64,000 nt of DNA from Draconibacterium sp. (GTDB lineage: Bacteria > Bacteroidota > Bacteroidia > Bacteroidales > Prolixibacteraceae). Position 1 is the stretch's first letter; each line of letters starts with the position of its first letter. This document shows, one piece after another, positions 20,186 through 28,325 of the stretch. The stretch is taken from the NCBI GenBank assembly GCA_016705335.1, contig JADIYN010000001.1, positions 1 through 64,000 of the forward strand. The letters are read 5' to 3'. Below the pieces are notes generated by a model. That model saw only the letters and a list, made by a program, of their open reading frames with translations. It was not told the DNA's origin and ran no database searches. The translations under genes were made by a program, and so were the position numbers.

Positions 20186-20217
20186 AAAAGGTCTCGAATA
20201 AATCGAGGCCTTTTTTT
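20186..20217 (+). terminator. Attenuator terminator upstream of tyrA
   Basis: AAAAGGTCTCGA (20186-20197) pairs with TCGAGGCCTTTT (20203-20214), 12 bp with one G-U, a 5-nt ATAAA loop and a T7 run at 20211-20217. It ends 11 nt before the tyrA ATG, so it would block the operon if always formed. CGGGATC at 20141-20147, between the aromatic codons and the stop codon, can pair with GGTCTCG at 20190-20196 (7 bp, two G-U), a candidate antiterminator that a ribosome reaching the stop codon would mask. Confidence 0.82.
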
Positions 20218-20228
20218 ATACAAAAATA

Positions 20229-21125
20229 ATGAGAATTACAATTATTGGACTTGGTTTAATTGGCGGTTCGTTGGCAATGGATTTACGAAAGAGCAAGTTT
20301 GCAACCGAACTGATTGGAGTTGATTCAAGTGAAAAACATGCTGACCAGGCTTTGAAAATTGGATTGGTTGATCGCATTGAAAGCCTTGAAAAAGGTGTTG
20401 AAAATACAGATATCATAATCATTGCCATTCCGGTAGATAAAGAGGTTGCGATATTAGCTCAAATCCTTGATACGATAAACAACAACACAACAGTTATCGA
20501 TATGAGTTCTACCAAAAGAGTAATAACCGAATCGGTAAGAAATCATCTCAAAAGAAAGAACTTTGTTCCGGCTCACCCGATGTCGGGAACTGAAAACTCC
20601 GGACCAACTGCTGCTCTCGAAGGTTTGTTTAAAGGGAAAATCACAATTTTATGCGACCATGAAGATTCTGGTTCGCAACATTTGGCAATGGCAGAAAAAA
20701 TGTTTCAGGTATTGGGAATGGATATTGCATACATGACCGCTGATGAACAGGACCACAGTACTGCGTTTGTTTCTCATCTTCCGCACGCTGCAGCTTATGC
20801 ACTGGCAAATGCAGTTCAGTCAAAAGAAGACAGGAGTATTATTTTTGATTTGGCAAGTGGAGGATTTAATTCCACAGTTCGATTGGCAAAAAGTTCAAGC
20901 ACCATGTGGCATCCCATTTTTCAACAAAACCGCAATTACGTTGTTGAATCACTTGATGTTTACATAAAACACCTACAGGAATTTCGTGATTGCCTGTACA
21001 ATGAACAGGACGACAAACTGCACGATTTGATTGTAAGTGCCAATAAAATAAGGGGGATCCTTGAAGGAGAAAACCCACATTTTGTTAAAAATGAGGAGAA
21101 AATTGTAAAACTTTATACGAAATAA
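20229..21125 (+). CDS. tyrA: Prephenate dehydrogenase
   Basis: The 298-residue enzyme begins with the NAD(P)-binding GLGLIGGS motif (residues ~7-14). It continues with the prephenate dehydrogenase signatures PAHPMSGTE (~115) and DEQDHSTAFVSHLPH (~172), whose His residues contact substrate. It oxidatively decarboxylates prephenate to 4-hydroxyphenylpyruvate, the committed step to tyrosine. No ACT domain is present, so feedback control by Tyr must come from elsewhere, in line with transcriptional attenuation in the leader. It overlaps nothing; the DAHP synthase gene starts two bases after its stop, so the two are translated from one message. Confidence 0.94.
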   Translation: MRITIIGLGLIGGSLAMDLRKSKFATELIGVDSSEKHADQALKIGLVDRIESLEKGVENTDIIIIAIPVDKEVAILAQILDTINNNTTVIDMSSTKRVITESVRNHLKRKNFVPAHPMSGTENSGPTAALEGLFKGKITILCDHEDSGSQHLAMAEKMFQVLGMDIAYMTADEQDHSTAFVSHLPHAAAYALANAVQSKEDRSIIFDLASGGFNSTVRLAKSSSTMWHPIFQQNRNYVVESLDVYIKHLQEFRDCLYNEQDDKLHDLIVSANKIRGILEGENPHFVKNEEKIVKLYTK

Positions 21126-21127
21126 TC

Positions 21128-22219
21128 ATGACTTTAAAACTTGACATTAATCCGATAAAAACCTGGTTGCCAAAACTTGACAACCCACTTTTAATTTCAG
21201 GGCCATGCAGCCTTGAAACAGAAAAACAGGCACTTGACACTGCAAAGTTATTGGCGAAAGACAAACGTGTATTTGTGTATCGTGGGGGGGTTTGGAAACC
21301 TCGTACACGGCCAGGTTCTTTTGAAGGAATCGGCTCGATTGGTTTAAAATGGTTACAAATGGTTCGTCAGGAAACCGGTTTGCCGGTTGGCACAGAAGTA
21401 GCAAATGCCCAACACACTGAAGAAGCGCTTAAAGCCGGGTTAGATGTAATTTGGATTGGTGCCCGCTCAACTGCCAGCCCTTTTGTGGTGCAGGAAATTG
21501 CGGATGTTGTAAAAGGAAGCAATGTTGTTGTTATGGTGAAAAATCCTGTGAATCCTGACGTTCAGTTGTGGATGGGTGCGATAGAACGTATTTATCAGGC
21601 AGGTATAAAAAACATTGTGGCAATCCATCGCGGGTTTACACCATTTAGCGAAACCAAGTATCGAAATTACCCCAACTGGCAAACAGTAATTGAGTTGCGG
21701 CAATTGTTACCAAACCTGCCCATTATTTGCGACCCAAGTCATATTGCCGGCAAGCGTGAATTTCTGTACGAAATATCTCAAAAAGCATTCGATATGGGAA
21801 TGGAAGGTTTGATGCTCGAATCGCACATCGATCCTTCGTGTGCTTTGAGTGATGCTGCCCAGCAACTTACTCCGGCCGATTTGGCTAAATTACTCGACCG
21901 TCTGGTTATTCGGCATGAAAATGCAAACAACCCCGATTTTGAGAGTCAGTTGGATGTGTTGCGTAACCGGATTGACGCAATTGATACCGAATTGCTTGAA
22001 ACTCTTTCATCAAGAGTTGATATTGTTAAGAAAATCGGTCAATACAAAAAAGATAATAATGTTACGGCACTTCAAATAAACCCGTGGACCAAATTGATGG
22101 AAGACCGTGTTAATATTGGTAAAAAGCTTGAATTAAACGAAAACTTTGTGAAAACACTTTTTCAGTTAATTCATGAAGATTCGGTGAGGATGCAAACTGA
22201 AATTATGGATAAAGAGTAG
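21128..22219 (+). CDS. Bifunctional DAHP synthase / chorismate mutase
   Basis: Residues ~1-265 are a class I-beta (KDO8P-synthase-like) DAHP synthase: SGPCSLET, RGGVWKPRTRPGSFEG, VGTEVA, KNPVNPD, IHRGF, CDPSHIAGKR. Residues ~275-363 are an AroQ-type chorismate mutase (LRNRIDAIDTELLETLSSR, then KKIGQYKK). The first activity condenses PEP with erythrose-4-phosphate at the entry of the shikimate pathway; the second converts chorismate to prephenate, the substrate of the neighbouring TyrA. Fusions of this kind are known in Bacteroidota, where the mutase domain can mediate prephenate feedback. The gene pair thus covers entry and branch point and sits behind the Tyr/Phe leader. A T8 terminator follows. 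Confidence 0.94.
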   Translation: MTLKLDINPIKTWLPKLDNPLLISGPCSLETEKQALDTAKLLAKDKRVFVYRGGVWKPRTRPGSFEGIGSIGLKWLQMVRQETGLPVGTEVANAQHTEEALKAGLDVIWIGARSTASPFVVQEIADVVKGSNVVVMVKNPVNPDVQLWMGAIERIYQAGIKNIVAIHRGFTPFSETKYRNYPNWQTVIELRQLLPNLPIICDPSHIAGKREFLYEISQKAFDMGMEGLMLESHIDPSCALSDAAQQLTPADLAKLLDRLVIRHENANNPDFESQLDVLRNRIDAIDTELLETLSSRVDIVKKIGQYKKDNNVTALQINPWTKLMEDRVNIGKKLELNENFVKTLFQLIHEDSVRMQTEIMDKE

Positions 22220-22296
22220 ATGCTGAATTTTCAGGATTAATTCTGAAAAACAATTGGTAAAAAGCTTTGTATTCCTTGATTGGTTTGGTTTTGCGG

Positions 22297-22339
22297 GAAG
22301 TTCTATGAAAGCAACAATTTCATAAAACTTCTTTTTTTT
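22297..22339 (+). terminator. Intrinsic terminator of the aromatic operon
   Basis: GAAGTT-C-TATGAAA pairs with TTTCATA-A-AACTTC (13 bp, one internal mismatch) around a 7-nt loop, followed by eight T residues. Confidence 0.82.
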
Positions 22340-22466
22340 GAGATATTTCAAAATAAAATCTCATCGATACTTCATCAATTAAAATATTCGTTTGACAACA
22401 CGTTCAACAAAGGAGTTGACTAAAATCTTATTCCGAAGTTGAAGATGAAAAGCACCAAAACTTCAA

Positions 22467-23344
22467 TCAGTTTGGGTTAGAATCCTGTTCTAAATCAGCA
22501 ATCAATTCGTTACTCAAAGTTCCCGAAGCAATTTCGCGTACTTCACCTGTCATTTTAATATTCCAGGCTTTGTCAATTTCGATTTGAAGATTGCCGCCTG
22601 GCATTTTAACTGTCAAGTTTGGTTCGGTTAAACCTTTTTTAACCATAACCGATGCAACCGCACAGGACGAACTTCCCGAAGCTAAAGTCCAGCCGGCACC
22701 GCGTTCCCAAATAATAATTTCAACTTCGGTGGGCGAAATTACTTTGGCAAACTGAACATTGATGCGGTTAGGAAACATTGGATGATTTTCAATGTAACTT
22801 CCGAATTGCTTTATCTCTTTTTCATCCAGCTCATCTTTCAGAATTACACAGTGTGGATTTCCAACCGAAACACAATTGATAATGTAGTCTTTGTATTCGA
22901 GGTTTAAAACTTCGTCGATACACTCTTCATTTGCACAGTTTACCGGAATTTCAGCCGAAACAAAATTGGCTTTTCCCATATCCACTTTAATGGTTTTTGC
23001 CTTCTTGTTCACTTCTTCAACAACTTCAGCACGCACAACACCACCCGGAGTTTCAATTGTAAATATTTTTCTTTCGAGAATTTGCTGTCGTATAAATATT
23101 TGGCAAAAATGCGTAATCCGTTTCCGCTTTTTTCAGCTTCCGAACCATCGGGGTTTAAAATTCGCAACCCGAAATTGGCTTTGTAACTGGGTACTTTTAA
23201 CAAAATTCCATCTGAACCGATTCCGTAATGTACATCACATATTTTTTGTATTGCTTCCTTCGTCAATTCGAAATTGATTTCATATTGGCTCAAAACAACA
23301 TAATCGTTTCCTAAACCGTGAGATTTTACAAAGAAGTTTTGCAT
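22467..23344 (-). pseudogene. dapF: Diaminopimelate epimerase, one-base frameshift
   Basis: The frame from 23344 (MQNFFVKSHGLGND) carries LNPDGSEAEKSGNGLR with the first catalytic Cys position occupied by Ser in this reading (family: GxxxxxCGNxxR). The second frame (ending 22467) carries GNPHCVI and ERGAGWTLASGSSSCAV with the second active-site Cys region. They join when one A is restored to the A5 run (forward T5 at 23066-23070): ..KEKIFTIETPGGVVRAE. The enzyme converts LL- to meso-diaminopimelate for lysine and peptidoglycan. Start 23344 is preferred because a promoter box overlies the longer start. Ser for the expected Cys in SGNGLR is odd and should be checked together with the indel. Confidence 0.9.
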
Positions 23345-23362
23345 ATCGAATATTTTAGGGTG

Positions 23363-23370
23363 CAAATGTA
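23363..23370 (-). promoter_or_regulatory. Bacteroidota -7 box for dapF (TACATTTG)
   Basis: A perfect minus-strand TAnnTTTG 18 nt upstream of the ATG at 23344. Confidence 0.5.
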
Positions 23371-23432
23371 TTAAACTACAATGAAATTTATCCGCACTTA
23401 TTGTTCAAATCTGTTTCTCAGATTTTTATTTT

Positions 23433-23440
23433 TAAATTTG
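23433..23440 (+). promoter_or_regulatory. Bacteroidota -7 box for dapL (TAAATTTG)
   Basis: TAAATTTG lies 40 nt before the dapL ATG, back to back with the dapF box, giving a divergent lysine-pathway promoter region of about 136 bp. Confidence 0.5.
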
Positions 23441-23480
23441 CTGCTCATTTATTAAGATTTAATAAAACAACAAAAATACA

Positions 23481-24734
23481 ATGGCATTCATTAACGAGAA
23501 TTACCTGAAACTTCAGGCAGGTTATCTTTTTCCTGAAATCGGACGGCGTGTAAACGAATTTATTGCAGCTAACCCCGGCAAAAAAGTAATCAAAATGGGT
23601 ATCGGCGATGTTACCCAGCCACTCGTTCCGAGCGTTGTAAAAGCTTTTCACGAAGGTGTTGAGGAAATGGCAACTGGAACTACTTTTAAAGGATACGGAC
23701 CAGAACAAGGTTATGGTTTTTTACGTGAGGCAATCGCAAAAAACTCTTATCACGACCGTGGAGTTGACATATCTGCTGACGATATTTTTATTTCCGACGG
23801 TTCAAAATGTGATACAGGAAATATCCAGGAAATTTTTGGAAACGACAATAAAATAGCAATCTGCGACCCGGTTTATCCTGTTTATGCTGATACTACGGTA
23901 ATGGCCGGAAAAACCGGCGTTTGTAAGTCAAATGGCTATTACGATGGAATTATTTACATGCCTTGCACCGACAAAACCGGCTTCATTCCTGAACTGCCGG
24001 AAGAAACTCCTGACCTGATATTCCTTTGTTTCCCGAACAATCCAACTGGTGCTGTTGCAACGAAAGAAGTGCTGAAAAAATGGGTTGATTATGCTATCGA
24101 ACTCAAAAGCATTATTTTATACGATGCTGCTTACGAAGCTTTTATTACCGACGTAAGTATTCCACATTCGATATACGAAATTGAAGGAGCAAAACAGGTT
24201 GCGCTTGAGTTCCGTAGTTTCTCAAAAACTGCAGGTTTTACAGGTACACGTTGCGCTTTTACTGTAATTCCCGGCGAATTAATGGCTTACGATAAAGCGG
24301 GAAATCCTCACCAGGTAAAAAAACTTTGGAACCGCAGGCATTCTACAAAATTCAATGGAGTTTCTTATCCGGTTCAAAAAGCGGCAGCAGCCATTTTTAC
24401 AGAAGAAGGTAAAAAAGAGGTAGCCGAAGTAATTGCCTATTATATGGAAAATGCGCGGATTATGAAAGAAAGTCTGGCTTCAGCAGGATTTGAAGTTTTT
24501 GGCGGAGAAAATGCACCATACATTTGGGTGAAAACCAAAAACGGGATGAAATCGTGGAAATTTTTCGATAAACTTTTAAATGATGCTAACGTTGTTGGAA
24601 CTCCCGGTTCAGGGTTTGGCCCGGCTGGTGAAGGGTATTTCCGTTTTTCAGCATTTGCTGACAGGGAAAATGTACTGGAAGCGATGGAGAGGATAAGAAG
24701 CCTCTCCCCAACCCTCTCCCAGGAGAGGGGGTAA
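23481..24734 (+). CDS. dapL: LL-diaminopimelate aminotransferase
   Basis: The 417-residue PLP enzyme shows the DapL signatures KMGIGDVTQPL (~35), the glycine-rich FKGYGPEQGYGFLR, ISDGSKCDTGN, CFPNNPTGA, and the PLP-binding region FRSFSKTAGFTGTRC with its catalytic Lys. DapL converts tetrahydrodipicolinate directly to LL-diaminopimelate, bypassing DapD/C/E, and its product goes to the divergent dapF. The last eleven residues (SLSPTLSQERG) are not family sequence: they are read from a GC-rich palindromic repeat at 24701-24731 that supplies the 3' end of the gene. Confidence 0.95.
   Translation: MAFINENYLKLQAGYLFPEIGRRVNEFIAANPGKKVIKMGIGDVTQPLVPSVVKAFHEGVEEMATGTTFKGYGPEQGYGFLREAIAKNSYHDRGVDISADDIFISDGSKCDTGNIQEIFGNDNKIAICDPVYPVYADTTVMAGKTGVCKSNGYYDGIIYMPCTDKTGFIPELPEETPDLIFLCFPNNPTGAVATKEVLKKWVDYAIELKSIILYDAAYEAFITDVSIPHSIYEIEGAKQVALEFRSFSKTAGFTGTRCAFTVIPGELMAYDKAGNPHQVKKLWNRRHSTKFNGVSYPVQKAAAAIFTEEGKKEVAEVIAYYMENARIMKESLASAGFEVFGGENAPYIWVKTKNGMKSWKFFDKLLNDANVVGTPGSGFGPAGEGYFRFSAFADRENVLEAMERIRSLSPTLSQERG
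24701..24731. repeat. Palindromic repeat forming the 3' end of dapL
   Basis: CCCTCTCC-CA-GGAGAGGG (24712-24729) is a perfect 8-bp hairpin, preceded by a second CCTCTCC copy. Base composition differs sharply from the gene. It is in frame and gives dapL its last 11 codons; the stop codon follows directly. Confidence 0.7.
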
Positions 24735-24740
24735 GAAAAG

Positions 24741-24773
24741 AAAATCCGGTTTGATGACTCAAGCCGGATTTTT
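24741..24773. terminator. Intrinsic terminator between convergent dapL and aminotransferase
   Basis: AAAATCCGGTTTGA / TCAAGCCGGATTTT forms a 14-bp stem with one G-U and a TGAC tetraloop, then TTTTT. The A-rich left flank makes it usable on both strands. Confidence 0.85.
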
Positions 24774-24814
24774 ATTCTATAAATCTCAAATAATCTCAAC
24801 CAATTACTTTTCCT

Positions 24815-26041
24815 TTACTCTGCAATTGCCTGTTTTTTCTGCCTCACTTTGCTCCCCGGATACACTTTCAGCGCTTCTTCCAGTATCTTCAGGCAGATTG
24901 CCAAATCTTCCTTTTTCAAAACATAGGCAATTCGAACCTGGTCGATTCCATTTTTTGGATCAGTATAAAAACCTGTAGCTGGCGCCATAAATAAGGTCTG
25001 GTTTTCGTATTCAAAATCAGATAAAAGCCATGCACAGAATTTATCGGCATCATCAACCGGAATCTTGGCAACTGTGTAAAAAGCACCCATCGGAATTGGC
25101 GAGTAAACACCTTCTATTCGGTTTAATCCGTCAATCAAAAACTTACGCCGGTTTACATATTCGTTGTAGTTGTTCAGCATGTATTTTGGGTCGGCATCAA
25201 TGGATGCTTCGGCAGCAATTTGGCCAATTAAAGGAGGACTCAAACGGGCCTGACAAAATTTCATCACATTTCGGCGCACTTCAATATTTTTTGTAATCAA
25301 TGCACCAATGCGCAAACCACATTCACTGTATCGTTTCGAAACTGAGTCGATCAAAACAACATTTTGCTCTATTCCTTCGAGATGAAAAGCCGAAATATAC
25401 GGGGCCCCGGTATAACAAAACTCGCGGTAAACCTCGTCTGAAAAAAGATATAAATCATATTTTTTTACCAGGTCACGAATGGCGTCCATTTCTTCCTGGG
25501 TATATAAATAACCGGTCGGGTTGTTTGGATTACAAATCAAAATACCCTTTGTCTTAGGTGTAATCAGCTTTTCGAACTCTTCAACCGGCGGTAAGGCAAA
25601 ACCGGTTTCAATGCTCGAAACCAGGGGTTTGATTTTAGCACCTGCAACAATTGCAAAAGCCTCGTAATTTGCGTACGCTGGCTCTGGAACCAAAATTTCA
25701 TCGCCAGGGTCGAGGCAACTCATAAAGGCAAAAGTTACTGCTTCACTTCCTCCGGTTGTAATAATTATATCATCAATGGTTACATCGATATCGAATCTTT
25801 TGTAATAGCCAACAAGTTTGCTTCGCAAAGAACGAATTCCTTCACTTGGTGAGTATTCAAGTATTTTTCTGTCAATATTTCTAATTGCATCCATCGCCAC
25901 CTGAGGTGTTGGCAAATCAGGCTGGCCGATATTTAAATGAAACACTTTTCTTCCCCTCTCCTTTGCTTTATCGGCTAGAGGAGCTAATTTGCGTATGGGC
26001 GAGTCGGGCATTATTTTACCCCTGTCTGATACTGATGGCAT
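24815..26041 (-). CDS. Class I/II aminotransferase, aspartate aminotransferase-like
   Basis: Start 26041 (MPSVSDRGKIMPDSPIRKL) gives a 408-residue enzyme; the longer ORF from 26080 would run through the promoter box. Motifs: NIGQPDLPTP, YSPSEGIRSLR, TGGSEAVTFA, CNPNNPTGY, SDEVYREF, and SVSKRYSECGLRIG holding the PLP Lys and phosphate-binding Arg. This is the fold-type I aspartate/aromatic aminotransferase family; the exact amino donor is not certain. In Bacteroidota this clade is usually annotated as aspartate transaminase. It ends against the dapL terminator, so a role in aspartate supply to lysine synthesis is possible. Confidence 0.88.
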   Translation of the reverse strand: MPSVSDRGKIMPDSPIRKLAPLADKAKERGRKVFHLNIGQPDLPTPQVAMDAIRNIDRKILEYSPSEGIRSLRSKLVGYYKRFDIDVTIDDIIITTGGSEAVTFAFMSCLDPGDEILVPEPAYANYEAFAIVAGAKIKPLVSSIETGFALPPVEEFEKLITPKTKGILICNPNNPTGYLYTQEEMDAIRDLVKKYDLYLFSDEVYREFCYTGAPYISAFHLEGIEQNVVLIDSVSKRYSECGLRIGALITKNIEVRRNVMKFCQARLSPPLIGQIAAEASIDADPKYMLNNYNEYVNRRKFLIDGLNRIEGVYSPIPMGAFYTVAKIPVDDADKFCAWLLSDFEYENQTLFMAPATGFYTDPKNGIDQVRIAYVLKKEDLAICLKILEEALKVYPGSKVRQKKQAIAE

Positions 26042-26069
26042 GTTATAAAATAAGTTTTTGTAAAAAAAG

Positions 26070-26077
26070 CAAATATA
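26070..26077 (-). promoter_or_regulatory. Bacteroidota -7 box (TATATTTG)
   Basis: A perfect TAnnTTTG on the minus strand, 28 nt before the ATG at 26041. It decides against the ORF start at 26080. Confidence 0.55.
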
Positions 26078-26238
26078 CAAGTATCAATTTATAATTGGCA
26101 GATATTAAAAAATTTCAATTTGAAATAATATTAAAAAATTAACTTTCAGTATTTTAGCAATCTGTTTTACTTGAGTTGAAGAACAATAAAACTAACAAAT
26201 CATTAATTTTTATCATGTTTTTATAAATCTTGCCTGCC

Positions 26239-26246
26239 TACTTTTG
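26239..26246 (+). promoter_or_regulatory. Bacteroidota -7 box for alanine dehydrogenase (TACTTTTG)
   Basis: A perfect TAnnTTTG 31 nt before the ATG at 26278, with a TTTTT stretch about 17-20 nt upstream in the -33 position. Confidence 0.55.
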
Positions 26247-26277
26247 ACAGTTCGAAATAAATTAAAAAATTAAAGAA

Positions 26278-27393
26278 ATGATAATTGGAGTACCAAAAGA
26301 AATTAAGAATAACGAGAATCGCATTGCGCTCACACCTGCAGGAGCTGCAGAGCTGGTAAAACGTGGTCACGAGGTTTATGTACAGGCCGGTGGTGGTTGT
26401 GGCAGTGGTTTTAAAGATGAAGATTACATACACGCCGGCGCTATTATGTTGCCAACTATCGAAGACATTTACGGAATAGCGGAAATGATAATTAAAGTTA
26501 AAGAACCCATTGAATCGGAATACAAACTGATTAAGAAAGGGCAGATTTTATACACTTATTTTCATTTTGCTTCGTCGGAAACACTTACCAATGCGATGAT
26601 AAAAAACGGTTCAATCTGTTTGGCTTATGAAACTGTTGAACTTGATGACCGCTCACTCCCGTTACTTGTTCCGATGAGCGAAGTTGCCGGAAGAATGTCA
26701 GTTCAGGAAGGAGCCAAATATTTGGAGAAAACTTATGGTGGTTACGGTGTATTGTTGGGTGGTGTTCCAGGGGTTTTACCCGCAAAAGTACTGATTATTG
26801 GTGGAGGAATTGTTGGAACCGAAGCTGCTAAAATGGCTGCCGGTTTGGGTGCCGATGTTACAATTATGGATGTTTCACTGAAACGCCTGCGTTACCTGGA
26901 CGATATTATGCCCGCCAACGTTAAAACAATGATGAGCAACGAATTTAACATTCGTGATTTAATACAAACCCACGATCTGGTAATTGGTGCGGTATTGATT
27001 CCAGGTGCAAAAGCACCGCATTTGGTAACCCGCGAGATGATTAAAACAATGCGCCCCGGAACTGTGATGGTTGATGTTGCTGTTGATCAGGGCGGATGCT
27101 TTGAAACTACATTTGCCACTACACATGCCGAGCCGACTTTTATTGTTGACGAAGTAATTCATTATTGTGTAGCCAACATGCCGGGAGCAGTTCCGCGCAC
27201 TTCGACTATTGCACTTACAAATGCAACTTTGCAATATGCCATTCAAATTGCAGGCAAAGGATGGAGGCAAGCTTGCATCGACAGTGTTCCACTACGAAAG
27301 GGATTAAATGTTGTTGATGGAAAAGTTGTTTATAATGGTGTAGCTGAGGCGTTTAATCTGCCACTTGTCAGTGTTGAAACCGTTCTAAACTAA
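26278..27393 (+). CDS. ald: Alanine dehydrogenase
   Basis: The 371-residue protein matches family length and sequence: MIIGVPKEIKNNENRIALTP at the N-terminus with substrate-binding Arg and Lys, KVKEP, YFHFASSE (catalytic His region), the NAD-binding VLIIGGGIVGTEAAKMAAGLGADV (~170-190) and the late DQGGCFETT motif. It interconverts alanine with pyruvate and ammonia using NAD, in the cytoplasm. It has its own promoter and terminator, so it is a single-gene unit. Likely use is alanine catabolism or nitrogen balance. Confidence 0.95.
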   Translation: MIIGVPKEIKNNENRIALTPAGAAELVKRGHEVYVQAGGGCGSGFKDEDYIHAGAIMLPTIEDIYGIAEMIIKVKEPIESEYKLIKKGQILYTYFHFASSETLTNAMIKNGSICLAYETVELDDRSLPLLVPMSEVAGRMSVQEGAKYLEKTYGGYGVLLGGVPGVLPAKVLIIGGGIVGTEAAKMAAGLGADVTIMDVSLKRLRYLDDIMPANVKTMMSNEFNIRDLIQTHDLVIGAVLIPGAKAPHLVTREMIKTMRPGTVMVDVAVDQGGCFETTFATTHAEPTFIVDEVIHYCVANMPGAVPRTSTIALTNATLQYAIQIAGKGWRQACIDSVPLRKGLNVVDGKVVYNGVAEAFNLPLVSVETVLN

Positions 27394-27443
27394 AATCAAT
27401 TATTTTCTATATTATTTTCGAATTAAAGAATTCGGTATTCATT

Positions 27444-27481
27444 AAAAAAGTTTTTCGACGATAGGCGAAAAGCTTTTTTTT
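27444..27481 (+). terminator. Intrinsic terminator after ald
   Basis: AAAAAAGTTTTTCG pairs with CGAAAAGCTTTTTT (one G-U) over an 8-nt loop, with the T run continuing past the stem. Confidence 0.8.
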
Positions 27482-27517
27482 GTTTTTGTACTATATTTAA
27501 CCCACTAATTTATAGGC

Positions 27518-28321
27518 ATGAACAAAATCAAACAAAAACTTTACGAAATTATTTTTGAAGCTGATACTCCCGCCGGAAAACTCTTCGATGTTGTATTGCT
27601 TATTGTGATTTTGGTGAGTGTCGTTTTGGTAATGCTGGAAAGTGTCCCATCAATTGCCGCAAACAATCTTCCCACTTTGCATAAACTTGAATGGATAATT
27701 ACCGGCATATTCACAGTTGAATATGTTCTCCGTATTTTAATCACCAAAAAACCTGTTCGTTATATATTTAGTTTTTACGGGATAATTGATTTTTTATCGG
27801 TAATTCCTACCTACCTGAGTTTGATTTTTGTAGGATCACATAGCCTGGTTGTAATCAGGATGCTTCGGTTGATAAGGGTTTTCAGGATTTTAAAACTCAC
27901 ACGTTACACATCTGCAGGCCAATCGTTAAGGCGGGCTTTATGGGCCAGCCGCGAAAAAATCAGTGTTTTTATTTTCCTTGTTTTAATACTTGTTGTAATT
28001 ATCGGGACTATCATGTATTTGGTTGAAGGAGAAACGCATGGTTTTAAAAGCATCCCGACAAGTATTTACTGGGCCATTGTTACACTTACAACTGTTGGTT
28101 ATGGCGACATCAGTCCCGCAACTGCGTTGGGTCAGTTTCTGGCAAGCATTGTCATGATTTTGGGATATGCAATAATTGCCGTTCCTACAGGAATTGTAAC
28201 TTCTGAATTAATGAAACCAACAAGCAAAAAAAATACGCAGGTTTGCCCAAATTGTATGTGCGAAACCCATGACGATGATGCAATTTTTTGCAAAAAATGC
28301 GGAACAGAGTTGAATCCATAG
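27518..28321 (+). CDS. Voltage-gated-type potassium channel with C-terminal zinc ribbon
   Basis: The 267-residue protein has six predicted membrane segments. The S4 helix reads RMLRLIRVFRILKLTRY (~110-126), with Arg/Lys roughly every third residue as in voltage sensors. The pore has the K+ selectivity filter TLTTVGYGD (~190) followed by an inner helix (FLASIVMILGYAIIAVPTGIV). After the pore a cytoplasmic tail holds CPNCMC and CKKCG, a four-Cys zinc-ribbon-like element at the very C-terminus. The fold is that of the KvAP/Kch superfamily. The ribbon may help tetramer assembly or sense metal or redox state; that is inference. Confidence 0.9.
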   Translation: MNKIKQKLYEIIFEADTPAGKLFDVVLLIVILVSVVLVMLESVPSIAANNLPTLHKLEWIITGIFTVEYVLRILITKKPVRYIFSFYGIIDFLSVIPTYLSLIFVGSHSLVVIRMLRLIRVFRILKLTRYTSAGQSLRRALWASREKISVFIFLVLILVVIIGTIMYLVEGETHGFKSIPTSIYWAIVTLTTVGYGDISPATALGQFLASIVMILGYAIIAVPTGIVTSELMKPTSKKNTQVCPNCMCETHDDDAIFCKKCGTELNP

Positions 28322-28325
28322 TGGA

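Noticed and set aside
22228..22249. TTTTCAG / CTGAAAA hairpin after the aromatic operon
   Set aside because: It is followed by A residues, not T; the hairpin with T8 at 22297-22339 is the better terminator.
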